In this document: positions 16,522 to 25,515 of the stretch, piece after piece
How the letters are laid out: every line of letters starts with the position of its first letter
How positions within the stretch are numbered: position 1 is the first letter of the stretch
From: Roseicyclus sp965662675
GTDB lineage: Bacteria > Pseudomonadota > Alphaproteobacteria > Rhodobacterales > Rhodobacteraceae
Assembly: GCF_965662675.1 (NCBI RefSeq)
Contig: NZ_CBFIIK010000005.1
Coordinates: 1-64,000, forward strand
DNA: 64,000 nt
Reading direction: 5' to 3'
Program-made: the position numbers and the translations under genes
Notes under the pieces: model-generated
What the model was told of the DNA's origin: nothing
Database searches by the model: none
Seen by the model: only the letters and a program-made list of their open reading frames with translations

Positions 16522-18108
16522 ATGGCCGAGGGCTTTGACTACATCATCATCGGCGGCGGCAGCGCGGGCTGCGTGCTGGCCGCCCGCCTGTCGGAAGACC
16601 CCGCCGCTAAGGTGCTGCTGCTTGAGGCCGGCGGCCGCGACCGTAACCCGCTGTTCCACCTGCCGGCGGGCTTTGCCAAGATGACCAAGGGGTTGGGATC
16701 GTGGGGCTGGGAAACCGTGCCGCAGCGCCACATGAAAGGCCGCGTCTTCAACTACACGCAGGCGCGTGTGATCGGTGGTGGCTCCAGCCTCAACGCGCAA
16801 ATCTATACCCGCGGCAATGCGCAGGATTACGACGAGTGGCGGCAGATGGGCTGCGAGGGTTGGGGGTATGAGGATGTTCTGCCCTATTTCCGCAAGGCCG
16901 AAGATAACGACACCTACGACAACCGCTATCACGGCAAGGGCGGCCCCTTGGGCGTGTCGCAGCCCATCGCGCCCCTGCCGATCTGCGAGGCGTATTTCGC
17001 AGCTGCAGCAGCACTTGGCATCCCGCGCAACCTCGATATCAACGGCGAGACGCAAGACGGCGTCTGCTATTACCAGCTCACCCAGCGCAACGCGCGGCGG
17101 TCATCGGCCGCGATGGCCTATGTCGCGCCGAACGCGAGGCGCGCCAACCTGACCGTAAAGACCGGGGCGCAGGTGCGGCGCATCACGGTCACGGGCGGCC
17201 GCGCGACGGGCGTGGAACTGGTCGATGGCACAATCCTGTCCGCCACCACCGAGGTGATCCTTTCTTCGGGTGCGATCGGTTCGCCGCGTCTGCTGATGCT
17301 CTCGGGGATCGGCCCGGCGGATCATCTCCAAGATCTGGGCATTCCGGTCGTGCTGGACCAGCCGCAGCTGGGCGAGAACCTGCAAGATCACCTCGATCTC
17401 TACTGTATCGTCGAGTTGAGCGGCCCCTATAGCTATGACCGCTACGCCAAGCCCCACATGGCGGTGCTAGCCGGGCTGCAATACCTGCTCACCCGCAAGG
17501 GGCCGGTCGCCTCGTCGCTCTTTGAAACCGGCGGCTTCTGGTATGCCGACAGCAACGCCCGCTCGCCTGACATCCAGTTCCATCTGGGCCTCGGCACCGG
17601 CATCGAAAAAGGTGTCGCAACCATGCCGCAGGGTGGCGTGACGCTGAATTCCTGCCACCTTCGCCCGCGTTCGCGCGGCAGCGTGCGGCTTGCCTCGGGC
17701 GATCCGGCCAAGGCACCGCTGATCGACCCGAATTATCTGCAAGATCCGCATGATCGCGAAATGTCGATCCGGGGTCTGAAGCTGACGCAAGAGATCATGG
17801 CGCAGGTCCCATTGGCCAAATACGTGCTGGCCGAGCGTCTGCCGGGGCCGGATGTGAGGACGGATCAGGATTATTTCGACTTCATCTGTGCCCATTCCAA
17901 AACCTCGCATCACTGCGCGGGCACTTGCCGGATGGGGCCTGACCCCGCCGCCGTCGTCGATATCCGCCTGCGCCTGAACGGCATCGCCGGGCTGCGCGTG
18001 GTGGACAATTCCATCATGCCGACGGTGATTTCATCGAACACCAATGCCGCGGCCATCATGATCGGCGAGAAAGCCGCCGACATGATCCGCCAAGACGCGA
18101 GGGGCTGA
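16522..18108 (+). CDS. GMC family oxidoreductase 2 (choline/alcohol dehydrogenase-like)
   Basis: A 528-residue GMC flavoprotein of the BetA/AlkJ type: YIIIGGGSAGCVLAARL at the FAD site, the GMC signature segment GGGSSLNAQIYTRG, and the catalytic H in HHCAGTCRMG with N in SSNTNAAAIMIGE. GAGGG lies immediately before ATG 16516 but 6 bases before ATG 16522, so I chose 16522. Family members oxidise primary or secondary alcohols to aldehydes or ketones and pass electrons to the respiratory chain. Its presence with a distinct GMC in one operon suggests two successive alcohol oxidations. Two bases separate it from the DUF993 gene. Confidence 0.92.
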   Translation: MAEGFDYIIIGGGSAGCVLAARLSEDPAAKVLLLEAGGRDRNPLFHLPAGFAKMTKGLGSWGWETVPQRHMKGRVFNYTQARVIGGGSSLNAQIYTRGNAQDYDEWRQMGCEGWGYEDVLPYFRKAEDNDTYDNRYHGKGGPLGVSQPIAPLPICEAYFAAAAALGIPRNLDINGETQDGVCYYQLTQRNARRSSAAMAYVAPNARRANLTVKTGAQVRRITVTGGRATGVELVDGTILSATTEVILSSGAIGSPRLLMLSGIGPADHLQDLGIPVVLDQPQLGENLQDHLDLYCIVELSGPYSYDRYAKPHMAVLAGLQYLLTRKGPVASSLFETGGFWYADSNARSPDIQFHLGLGTGIEKGVATMPQGGVTLNSCHLRPRSRGSVRLASGDPAKAPLIDPNYLQDPHDREMSIRGLKLTQEIMAQVPLAKYVLAERLPGPDVRTDQDYFDFICAHSKTSHHCAGTCRMGPDPAAVVDIRLRLNGIAGLRVVDNSIMPTVISSNTNAAAIMIGEKAADMIRQDARG

Positions 18109-18110
18109 TC

Positions 18111-19274
18111 ATGCTGCTGCCGACCTATCAGGGAAAGCTGGAAGAGTACCGCTTGACGGGCGAACCGCTGAGCCCTCGCGCGCCCAAGGTGGCGCTTACC
18201 CGCACCGCCTTTGCCGCCGCCCATGTGATCAGCGACCCCTTGGCCGAACGCGGCCCGTGGATGAGCCGACCAGCCGTGGATTGGGAGGCGACGCTCGCCT
18301 TTCGCCACGGGCTTTGGGATCAGGGTTTGGGTCTGGCCGAGGCGATGGATACCGCGCAGCGCGGCATGGGCGTGGATTGGCCCACGGCGCTGGAATTGAT
18401 CCAGCGCACCATGGTCGCAGCCAAGGCCCACCCGATGCGCCCACGCGTGGCCTGCGGGGCGGGCACCGATCACGTGCCGCTTGCCGATCTGAGCAGCCTT
18501 GCAGCGATCACCGCCGCCTACCGCACACAGATGGAGGCGATTGAGGCCGCAGGCGGTCAGATCATCTTGATGGCCACCCGCGCGCTTCCCGCGATCAAGG
18601 CCGGACCGGAGGATTACGCAAGGGTCTATGATGATCTGATCACCCAATCGGCCGCCCCCGTGATCCTTCATTGGCTGGGCGAGATGTTCGATCCCGCCCT
18701 GAGCGGTTATTGGGGAGCGCGCGATATCGAAACCGCCAATACTGTGGTGCTTGACCTGATCGGCCGGCATGCATCCAAGATCGACGGCATCAAGATCAGC
18801 CTGCTCGACCAAGCCCATGAAGAGGCATTTCGCGCGCGCCTTCCCGAAGGTGTGCGGCTATATACCGGCGATGATTTCAATTATGCCGCGCTGATCGAAG
18901 GCGACGGAAACCATCACTCCCACGCGCTCTTGGGCATCTTCGCCGCCATCGCACCCGCGGCTTCCCAAGCGCTCGAGGCCTTGGCGATGGGCGACAGCGC
19001 GACCTATCACGCGCTGCTCGCCCCGACTGTTCCGCTCAGCCGCGAGATCTTCAAACCGCCGACCCAATTCTACAAGGCGGGCATCGCCTTTCTGAGTTGG
19101 CTCAACGGCACGCAGGCGCATTTCGTGATGCCCGGCGGGCTCCAATCCTCGCGCGAGATCGCCCATTACGCGCAGGTCTTTCGCCTCGCCGATCAGGCGC
19201 GCCTGCTGATCCAGCCCGATTTGGCGGAAAAACGCATGCGCAGCCTTCTGGTCACGCAGGGGATCGATGGCTAA
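18111..19274 (+). CDS. DUF993 TIM-barrel protein (putative aldolase)
   Basis: A 387-residue member of DUF993, a family related by fold to dihydrodipicolinate synthase/aldolases but of unknown function. AGGTDHVPL-like and VILHWLGEMFDPALSGYWG segments are characteristic. K228 in DGIKISLLD sits like the Schiff-base lysine of class I aldolases of the DHDPS family (GIKxx), followed by LYTGDDFNY, so a lyase or aldolase reaction is plausible but unproven. GAGGGG precedes the start. It lies between a GMC oxidase and the LacI regulator in operon C and may cleave the oxidised intermediate, with products passing to the aldehyde dehydrogenase and glycerate kinase. Confidence 0.85.
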   Translation: MLLPTYQGKLEEYRLTGEPLSPRAPKVALTRTAFAAAHVISDPLAERGPWMSRPAVDWEATLAFRHGLWDQGLGLAEAMDTAQRGMGVDWPTALELIQRTMVAAKAHPMRPRVACGAGTDHVPLADLSSLAAITAAYRTQMEAIEAAGGQIILMATRALPAIKAGPEDYARVYDDLITQSAAPVILHWLGEMFDPALSGYWGARDIETANTVVLDLIGRHASKIDGIKISLLDQAHEEAFRARLPEGVRLYTGDDFNYAALIEGDGNHHSHALLGIFAAIAPAASQALEALAMGDSATYHALLAPTVPLSREIFKPPTQFYKAGIAFLSWLNGTQAHFVMPGGLQSSREIAHYAQVFRLADQARLLIQPDLAEKRMRSLLVTQGIDG

Positions 19275-19283
19275 ATAGGGCGC

Positions 19284-20297
19284 ATGAAACGCCGTCCCAC
19301 CATCATGGATGTCGCCGCCCGCGCGGGTGTATCGAAATCCACCGTCTCGCTTGTGTTGCAGGGCTCTGCGCAGGTGAAGCCCGAAACGCGGGCATCTGTG
19401 CAACGCGCGATGGCCGAGATCGGCTATGTCTATAACCGCGCGGCGGCGAACCTGCGTTCGGCTTCGGTCGGGCTGGTGGGGTTGGTGATCAACGACCTGC
19501 GCAACCCCTTCTTCACTGAATTCGCGACCACCTTGCAGATGACACTCGCCTCGCATGGCTATGCCACGGTGATCGCGAATGCTGACGAAGACCCGGCGCT
19601 GCAGGCAAAGCTCGTGGGCTCGATGATCGAACATGGTGTCGCCGCCTTGGTCATCTCGCCCGTTTACGGCGAAGGCAGCGAGACCTTCGATCGCTTGGCC
19701 CGTACCGGCCTTCCGGTCTGCCAGGTTTTGCGCAAGGGCGATGAGCGGACCGATCTTTTTCCCTTCGCCAGTTTCGACTACGCCGCAGGCAGCGCCGCCG
19801 CGACGCGCCATTTGACCGAACAGGGCGCGCGCAATATCGCCTTTGTCGGTGGCCTGCCCGGCCGCGCGATCACGCGCGAGCGGAAATCGGGCTGGCGCGA
19901 GGTGCTGAAAGCAGAAGGGGTCGCCGAAATCGCGCTGCATGGCAAATCCAGCCGCGCCTTCGGCATGCAAGCGGCCGAGGTTCTCTTGGCCGAGCATCCC
20001 GATGTCGATGCGGCGGTCTGTTTCAACGATCTGGTGGCGCTTGGCCTGATCAGCGGCTTCGCCCGCGCTGGTCGCCCGGTGGGCGATGGGTTCCGCGTTG
20101 TGGGCTTCGACGATATCGAGGAGGCCGCCCAAAGCTGGCCGCCGCTGTCCTCGGTCGCCTGCGATATCGCAGGCTTTGCGCGTGACACCGCCGACCGCCT
20201 TCTCAACTGGATGGTCGAGGGGCAGCGCCCCGCGCCCGAACTGCGTAGCCCGGTGCAGCTGATCGCGCGCGCCTCGAGCCTTGGTGTTGATGAATGA
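19284..20297 (+). CDS. LacI-family regulator of operons A and C
   Basis: A 337-residue LacI-family repressor: HTH at residues 5-25 (TIMDVAARAGVSKSTVSLVL) and a complete sugar-binding-protein-like sensor domain ending near residue 330. The recognition positions (K-S-T-V-S-L) differ from those of the LacI at 8702 (V-A-T-V-S-R), consistent with the two distinct operator families seen here. It is encoded within operon C, whose start has one copy of TTGGAACGATCCAA; the other copy lies before operon A. I infer that it controls both and itself. The start overlaps nothing; its stop overlaps the kinase start (ATGA). Confidence 0.9.
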   Translation: MKRRPTIMDVAARAGVSKSTVSLVLQGSAQVKPETRASVQRAMAEIGYVYNRAAANLRSASVGLVGLVINDLRNPFFTEFATTLQMTLASHGYATVIANADEDPALQAKLVGSMIEHGVAALVISPVYGEGSETFDRLARTGLPVCQVLRKGDERTDLFPFASFDYAAGSAAATRHLTEQGARNIAFVGGLPGRAITRERKSGWREVLKAEGVAEIALHGKSSRAFGMQAAEVLLAEHPDVDAAVCFNDLVALGLISGFARAGRPVGDGFRVVGFDDIEEAAQSWPPLSSVACDIAGFARDTADRLLNWMVEGQRPAPELRSPVQLIARASSLGVDE

Positions 20298-21526
20298 CCC
20301 CCTCCGACCTGTTGCTTGCCCTGTTCGACCGCGCCGTTGCGGTCGCCGACCCGATGCAAAGCCTTGCCGCCGCCTTGCCACCCAAGCCACAGGGCCGCGT
20401 GCTGGTGATCGGCGCGGGCAAGGCGAGCGCGCGCATGGCCGAAGCGGTCGAGGCCGCATGGGGCCCTTGCGACGGGTTGGTGATCACCCGCTACGGCTAT
20501 GGCCGCCCCTGTCGGGGCATCGAGATCGTCGAGGCATCGCACCCCGTTCCCGATCAGGCGGGCGTCGATGCGACGCGCCGCATGCTCGATCTGGTGGCAA
20601 GCGCGGGCGAGGGGGACTTCATTCTGGCATTGATCTCGGGTGGCGGATCGGCGCTGTTATGCGCACCTGCGGCGGGCATCACGCTGGATGAGAAACAAGC
20701 GCTGACCCAAGCGCTCTTGGCCTCGGGCGCGCCCATCGGCGAGATCAACGGCATCCGCAAGGAGATCTCGGCGGTCAAGGGCGGGCGGCTGGCGGCGGCC
20801 GCCTATCCGGCGCGGATGCTGGCCCTGATGATTTCCGATGTGCCGGGCGATGATCCGGGCGACATCGCATCCGGCCCCACTGTCGGGCATGACGGCAGTG
20901 CCAAGCGCGCCTTGGCTGCGCTGGCCCGCTGGGGCGTGACACCTCCCCCCGCGATCCAAGCCTATCTCGATGCGGGCGGCGATCCCGTGCGCCCCGATGA
21001 TCCGCGCCTGTCGCGGGTCGAGAATGTGATCTATGCGGCCCCTGCCCAATCGATGGCTGCGGCCGCCGAATTGGCGCGCGCGCAGGGCTATGCCGTTGAT
21101 ATTCTCGGCGACGCGATCGAGGGCGAGGCGCGCGATGTGGCGGCAGACCATGCCAAGCTGGCACTGGCCGCCAAGGGGCCGCGCCTGATCTTGTCAGGGG
21201 GCGAGTTGACGGTCACGCGCCGCGGTGACGGGGTCGGTGGCCCGAATGCTGAATATGCGCTGGCCCTTGCGCTGGCGCTTGATGGGGCGCCGGGTATCCA
21301 TGCCATCGCCTGCGATACCGATGGTGTCGATGGCGCCGCCGAGGTTGCAGGCGCCGTGATCGGCCCCGATACGCTTGCCCTTGCCCGCGCCGCTGGCGTT
21401 GATCCGGTCACGGCCTTGGCGCGCAATGATGCGCATACATTCTTCGGCAAGATCGGGCGACAGGTCGTGCCCGGCCCGACGCTGACCAATGTGAATGATT
21501 TCCGCGCCATCCTGATCGAAGGGTAA
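20294..21526 (+). CDS. Glycerate 2-kinase (MOFRL/TtuD family)
   Basis: A 410-residue protein of the MOFRL glycerate kinase family, often mis-named hydroxypyruvate reductase. Features are VIGAGKASARMAEA near the N-terminus, ISGGGSALL, NGIRKEISAVKGGRLA, DVPGDDPGDIASGP, and the C-terminal MOFRL domain (LILSGGELTV, NAEYALALAL, DTDGVDG). It should phosphorylate D-glycerate with ATP to 2-phosphoglycerate, feeding lower glycolysis. It is translationally coupled to the LacI gene. In operon C it marks glycerate (or an analogue) as a likely end product. TtuD members also serve tartrate and glyoxylate pathways. Confidence 0.9.
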   Translation: MTPSDLLLALFDRAVAVADPMQSLAAALPPKPQGRVLVIGAGKASARMAEAVEAAWGPCDGLVITRYGYGRPCRGIEIVEASHPVPDQAGVDATRRMLDLVASAGEGDFILALISGGGSALLCAPAAGITLDEKQALTQALLASGAPIGEINGIRKEISAVKGGRLAAAAYPARMLALMISDVPGDDPGDIASGPTVGHDGSAKRALAALARWGVTPPPAIQAYLDAGGDPVRPDDPRLSRVENVIYAAPAQSMAAAAELARAQGYAVDILGDAIEGEARDVAADHAKLALAAKGPRLILSGGELTVTRRGDGVGGPNAEYALALALALDGAPGIHAIACDTDGVDGAAEVAGAVIGPDTLALARAAGVDPVTALARNDAHTFFGKIGRQVVPGPTLTNVNDFRAILIEG

Positions 21527-21530
21527 GCCG

Positions 21531-21839
21531 ATGCTGCATCATATCGTCTTGCTGGAACCGGCAAGCGCGCAGGGCTTGGACCAGATCAAGGCCGCCATGC
21601 CGATCCTTGCCGCTGTCTGTGACGCGGTGCCGGGGGCGGCGGGCTTCAACCATGGCCCCAACCGCGATTTCGAGGGGAAATCGGCGCGCTTCACCTATGG
21701 GTTCACGGTGACCTTCGCCGACCGCGCCGCGCATCTTGCCTATGAGGGCCATCCCGACCATATCCGCGCGGGCGCGATGCTGGTTGCGGCCAGCGCCGGG
21801 GGCCATGACGGGATTTTCGTCGCCGATCTGGTCATCTGA
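21531..21839 (+). CDS. Dabb domain (stress-responsive alpha/beta barrel) protein
   Basis: A 102-residue protein with the dimeric ferredoxin-like alpha-beta-barrel (Dabb) fold: MLHHIVLLE at the start, then FNHGPNRDFEGKS and FADRAAHLAYEGHPDH. Such proteins are found as small partners or enzymes in sugar and aromatic catabolism, and mostly lack assigned reactions. It is only four bases past the glycerate kinase stop, so it belongs to operon C, and the conserved histidines (residues 3-4, and the histidine of GHPDH) could be catalytic. Function unknown. Confidence 0.8.
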   Translation: MLHHIVLLEPASAQGLDQIKAAMPILAAVCDAVPGAAGFNHGPNRDFEGKSARFTYGFTVTFADRAAHLAYEGHPDHIRAGAMLVAASAGGHDGIFVADLVI

Positions 21840-21906
21840 TCTGGCCAGCCCCGCCTGATTTGTGCATCGTTCACGCGGTAGTCGCGTAAATGGGGGCGCA
21901 TCGGGC

Positions 21907-22794
21907 ATGGCGGATACGCATATTTTCTTTGTCGCCGATGGCCAGCGTTTGGAAATCCAATCATGGCTTTTGGCCGCCAGCCTCGCCCATGCGCATAACG
22001 GGCGGTCCGATGTTCACATCTATGCCTATGCCAGCCCCGAATGGCTGCCCCAGATCGGGCCGGTCACGCGAGCGGTCTATGCGGCGGCCGGGGTCGCCTT
22101 GCGCCCGCTGCCGCCGCCGCCGAAATGGGCCAAGCCCTATCCACATGGCAACAAGCTCCTTGCCGCCAGCGATCCACGAGGGGCCGGGTGGTCGATCTTT
22201 CTCGATACCGACATGGTCTGCTTGCGCGATCTGACCGAGCTGTCCGACCTGCCCGACGACCAAATCGCGGCCGCCCCCGAGGGGCGCGCCACATGGGGCC
22301 CGGATGAACGTTGGGAGCGCGCTTACGCCCATTACGATCTGCCCATGCCGACAACGCGCGTGCGGCTGTTGCGCGGTGATCGGCCCGAGCATCTGCCCTA
22401 TTTCAACGCGGGCCTTGTCGCCATGCCTGAGGCCCCCCAGCCCGATGGCAAGCGCTTCGCCGAGCATTGGCTCGAAACCGCGCTGGATTTCGATCATAAC
22501 TGCAAGATCGCCAACAAACGGCCTTGGCTCGACCAGATCACCCTGCCGCTGGCCGTGGCGCGCTTCGGCTACACGGCACATGTGCTGGAGGAAAGCTGGA
22601 ACTACGCGCTATCCTATCGCGGAAGCGACATCGCCCATACGCCCGACGCCCATATCCTGCATTACCACCGCTTCCGCTTTCTGGCCGCAGCCCCGCAATG
22701 GCCCGCGATCCGTGCGCGGTTCTTCGACCTCTTGCCCAAGGCCCATCATGATGCAGCGCGCGCGGTTTTCGAGGAGGCGGCGCTACTCGACTAG
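21907..22794 (+). CDS. Glycosyltransferase-like protein with DxD motif
   Basis: A 295-residue protein with a GT-A-like beginning (HIFFVADGQRLEIQSWLLAASL), a metal-binding D100-T-D102 in SIFLDTDMVCLRDL, and later FNAGLVAMPEAP, reminiscent of family 8 glycosyltransferases and nucleotide-sugar-using enzymes. The ATG at 21907 begins the first beta strand; the in-frame start at 21862 adds no recognisable sequence. It is 67 bases after the Dabb gene and may not belong to that operon. Its stop overlaps the convergent ribokinase gene. Acceptor and donor unknown. Confidence 0.65.
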   Translation: MADTHIFFVADGQRLEIQSWLLAASLAHAHNGRSDVHIYAYASPEWLPQIGPVTRAVYAAAGVALRPLPPPPKWAKPYPHGNKLLAASDPRGAGWSIFLDTDMVCLRDLTELSDLPDDQIAAAPEGRATWGPDERWERAYAHYDLPMPTTRVRLLRGDRPEHLPYFNAGLVAMPEAPQPDGKRFAEHWLETALDFDHNCKIANKRPWLDQITLPLAVARFGYTAHVLEESWNYALSYRGSDIAHTPDAHILHYHRFRFLAAAPQWPAIRARFFDLLPKAHHDAARAVFEEAALLD

Positions 22795-23714
22795 CCCTGC
22801 AAAAGCGCGCGAATTTCGGCCGCTGCGGGCATGGCGGCCGCCGTTCCTGCGCGCGTGACCGAGATCGCGGCAACGGCGGTGGCGAACCGCAAGGCACGGT
22901 CCAGATCCATCCCCTGCGCCAATGCGCAGGCGAACCCGCCGTTGAACGCATCGCCCGCCCCGGTCGTATCGACAACCGTCCCGGCCTGCATCTGGGGAAT
23001 ATGCCGCGCGCCCTTGCGATCGCGCACCAGCGCACCTTCGGCGCCCAGCGTGATGATCGCGGCCTGCCGGACGCCTTGCGCCAAAAGCGCCTCGGCCGCA
23101 GCCGCGGCACTATTCAGATCGACGACGGCGATGCCAGTCAGCGCCGCGGCCTCGGTCTCGTTCGGGGTGACGTAATCGCACAGCCCCAGCATCTCGCCGG
23201 GCAGGGATGTCGCCGGGGCGGGGTTCAGGATGGTGATCGCTCCACCCGCTTGCGCAATCCGCAGAAAGTCACGCGCGACCGCGACTGGCTGTTCCAGCTG
23301 CGTCACCGCCACCTTGGCCCCCGCGATCAGCGCCGCATGGGGCGTCAGATCGGCCGTCGTGATGGCCCCCGCCGCGCCTGGGCTGATCAAGATCGCATTC
23401 CGCCCGCTGCCCTCTTCGATGAAAATCCCCGCGGCCCCGGTCGGATGATCGGGGTCACAGGTGATCAACGGATTGACCCCCGCCGCGGCCCAGACCCGCT
23501 GGCCCATCTGCCCGAATGCGTCGTCGCCGATGCGGGTGATGAAGCCCACATCCCCCCCGGCGCGCGCTGCGGCAACCGCTTGGTTCGACCCTTTGCCGCC
23601 CGGTCCGAGCGTGAAGCCCGTGGCGATTTTCGTCTCGCCCAAGACGGGCAGGCGGTCACTGCGAAAGGCGGCGTCGGCGACGAAGACGCCCAAGATGACG
23701 ATATCATGCGGCAC
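22791..23714 (-). CDS. rbsK: Ribokinase (PfkB family)
   Basis: A 307-residue carbohydrate kinase with GGKGSNQAVAAARAG near residue 40, the substrate-side NPAPA motif, and the DTTGAGDAFNGGFA motif with the catalytic aspartate. It should phosphorylate ribose or a related sugar to the 5-phosphate. The GTG at 23714 was chosen because AGGAGA lies 7 bases upstream. It stands alone on the minus strand between the glycosyltransferase-like and acyl-CoA ligase genes. Ribokinases often accept deoxyribose or other pentoses, so exact substrate is uncertain. Confidence 0.85.
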   Translation of the reverse strand: MPHDIVILGVFVADAAFRSDRLPVLGETKIATGFTLGPGGKGSNQAVAAARAGGDVGFITRIGDDAFGQMGQRVWAAAGVNPLITCDPDHPTGAAGIFIEEGSGRNAILISPGAAGAITTADLTPHAALIAGAKVAVTQLEQPVAVARDFLRIAQAGGAITILNPAPATSLPGEMLGLCDYVTPNETEAAALTGIAVVDLNSAAAAAEALLAQGVRQAAIITLGAEGALVRDRKGARHIPQMQAGTVVDTTGAGDAFNGGFACALAQGMDLDRALRFATAVAAISVTRAGTAAAMPAAAEIRALLQG

Positions 23715-23810
23715 GGCGGATCTCCTGCATGGCCCGCTTTGACCCTAGCGGCCCTTGCTTGCCCGCGCCAGACGCGGAAGATTACCCACAACCCGACGCG
23801 AGAGGTTTCG

Positions 23811-25319
23811 ATGAATATCGCCCATTGGCTTGAACGGACCGCCCATATCGCGGGTGACGCGCCCGCCTTGATGCACGGCGATGACCTCTTGGCCGATTAT
23901 GCATCGTTTCACGCCCGCGCGGCATCCCTGGCCGCAGGGCTGAGCGCGCGTGGTCTGTCCAAGGGCGGCCGGGTGGCACTTTGCGCCGCCAACACGCCCG
24001 ACTACCTCGTTGCCATGTTCGGCGTCTGGATCGCAGGTGGCGTGATCGTGCCGATCAATGCCAAACTTCATCCCAAGGAGGTCGCCTTTATCCTGCACGA
24101 TAGCGGCGCGACCCAGATCTTCGCGGATGCCGCGCTGCGCGAAAGCTTGGCCGCCCAGACCCCGCTGCCCATTGTCTGCCTCGACAATCCCGATTTCGCG
24201 ACGCTCACGGCCGGCCCGCCTGGTGCGGTCACTCCGCGCGATGCGGATGATCTGGCATGGCTTTTCTACACTTCGGGCACCACCGGCCGACCCAAGGGGG
24301 TGCAGATCACCCATGGCATGCTGATGGCCACATCGCTGTGCTACCCCGTCGATGTGGACCCAGTCAGCGCCAAGGATGCGGCGCTTTACGCCGCACCGAT
24401 GAGCCATGGCGCGGGGCTTTACGCGCCCATCCATGTGCGCATGGGCGCGCGCCATATCGTGCCGCGCTCGGGCGTCTTCGATCCCGGCGAGGTCTTGGCC
24501 TTATCACAAGCGCATGGCCCCACATCCATGTTCATGGCGCCGACCATGCTGCGCCGCCTGACCGATGCCGCGCGTGCTGCGAAAAGCCCCGGCCATGGGA
24601 TCAAGACCATCGTCTATGGTGGTGGGCCGATGTATCGCGCCGATATCGAAGAGGCGGTGGCCTGTTTCGGCCCCCGCTTCGTCCAGATCTACGGCCAAGG
24701 CGAATGCCCCATGGCGATCACTGCCTTGTCGCGCGCCGATATCGCCGATCGCCGCCACCCGCGTTGGCGCGAACGCCTCGCCTCGGTCGGCCGGGCGCAA
24801 AGCGCCGTGACGCTCGCCATCATGGATGCGCAGGGCCAACCCCTTCCCCTCGGCCAGACGGGCGAGGTCATGGTGCGTGGCGCCCCCGTGATGCCCGGCT
24901 ATTGGAACAACCCGAACGCCACCGCCGCCACGCTGATCGATGGATGGCTCAAGACCGGCGATCTGGGGCACCTCGATGCGGATGGCTACCTGACATTGGT
25001 CGACCGCTCCAAGGATGTGATCATCTCGGGCGGCACGAACATCTATCCGCGCGAGATCGAAGAGGTCTTGCTGACCCATCCATCGGTCCACGCGGTGGCC
25101 GTCGTCGGGCGCCCCTCGCCCGCATGGGGCGAAGAGGTGGTGGCTTTCATCGTCCCTGCACCCGGCGCGACACCCGATCCCGTGACGCTCGATGCGCATC
25201 TGTTGAACGCGCTCGCCCGGTTCAAACGCCCCAAGGCCTATATCCCCATCGCCGATCTGCCCCGGAACAATTACGGCAAGGTGCTCAAGACCACCCTGCG
25301 CGAGATGCTGAGCGGCTGA
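23811..25319 (+). CDS. Acyl-CoA synthetase (AMP-dependent)
   Basis: A 502-residue ANL-superfamily ligase that adenylates a carboxylic acid and transfers it to CoA. Visible are the P-loop FYTSGTTGRPKGVQ, the YGQGECPMAI acid-binding motif, the hinge VDRSKDVIISGG and the C-terminal catalytic lysine in NNYGKVLKTT. The ATG at 23811 follows GAGAGG. An in-frame open stretch runs upstream to about 23001, but it overlaps the ribokinase gene antisense and is not coding. A medium-chain fatty or aromatic acid is likely; not further defined. A family repeat follows the stop. Confidence 0.88.
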   Translation: MNIAHWLERTAHIAGDAPALMHGDDLLADYASFHARAASLAAGLSARGLSKGGRVALCAANTPDYLVAMFGVWIAGGVIVPINAKLHPKEVAFILHDSGATQIFADAALRESLAAQTPLPIVCLDNPDFATLTAGPPGAVTPRDADDLAWLFYTSGTTGRPKGVQITHGMLMATSLCYPVDVDPVSAKDAALYAAPMSHGAGLYAPIHVRMGARHIVPRSGVFDPGEVLALSQAHGPTSMFMAPTMLRRLTDAARAAKSPGHGIKTIVYGGGPMYRADIEEAVACFGPRFVQIYGQGECPMAITALSRADIADRRHPRWRERLASVGRAQSAVTLAIMDAQGQPLPLGQTGEVMVRGAPVMPGYWNNPNATAATLIDGWLKTGDLGHLDADGYLTLVDRSKDVIISGGTNIYPREIEEVLLTHPSVHAVAVVGRPSPAWGEEVVAFIVPAPGATPDPVTLDAHLLNALARFKRPKAYIPIADLPRNNYGKVLKTTLREMLSG

Positions 25320-25342
25320 ATATCAGGCCACGGACCCACATC

Positions 25343-25404
25343 CTTCTTCGTTTCATAAATATCCCGGGGGGCGGGCGGAGCCCGTGGGGGGGCAGCGCCC
25401 CCCC
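25343..25404. repeat. Interspersed hairpin repeat, copy 1
   Basis: CTTCTTCGTTTCATAAATAT, then a CCCGGGGGG stretch, a GGGCGGAGCCC-like stem, and a strong terminal stem of G25386-C25393 with G25397-C25404 (loop AGC). It begins 24 bases past the ligase stop codon. It matches copies at 31879 and 62170. Confidence 0.75.
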
Positions 25405-25515
25405 TTGCTGCGACCGTGCCACCCCTGCGCATCCGCCGATGCGAACAAACCACAGCGCCGTCATTCCACCGCCGCCGCCTTGTTCCCGCGCAAGCCGCAC
25501 TCTACATCGGATCAC

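Noticed and set aside
23001..23810. In-frame upstream extension of the acyl-CoA ligase
   Set aside because: It overlaps the ribokinase antisense, carries no domain, and the ATG at 23811 has a good ribosome site.
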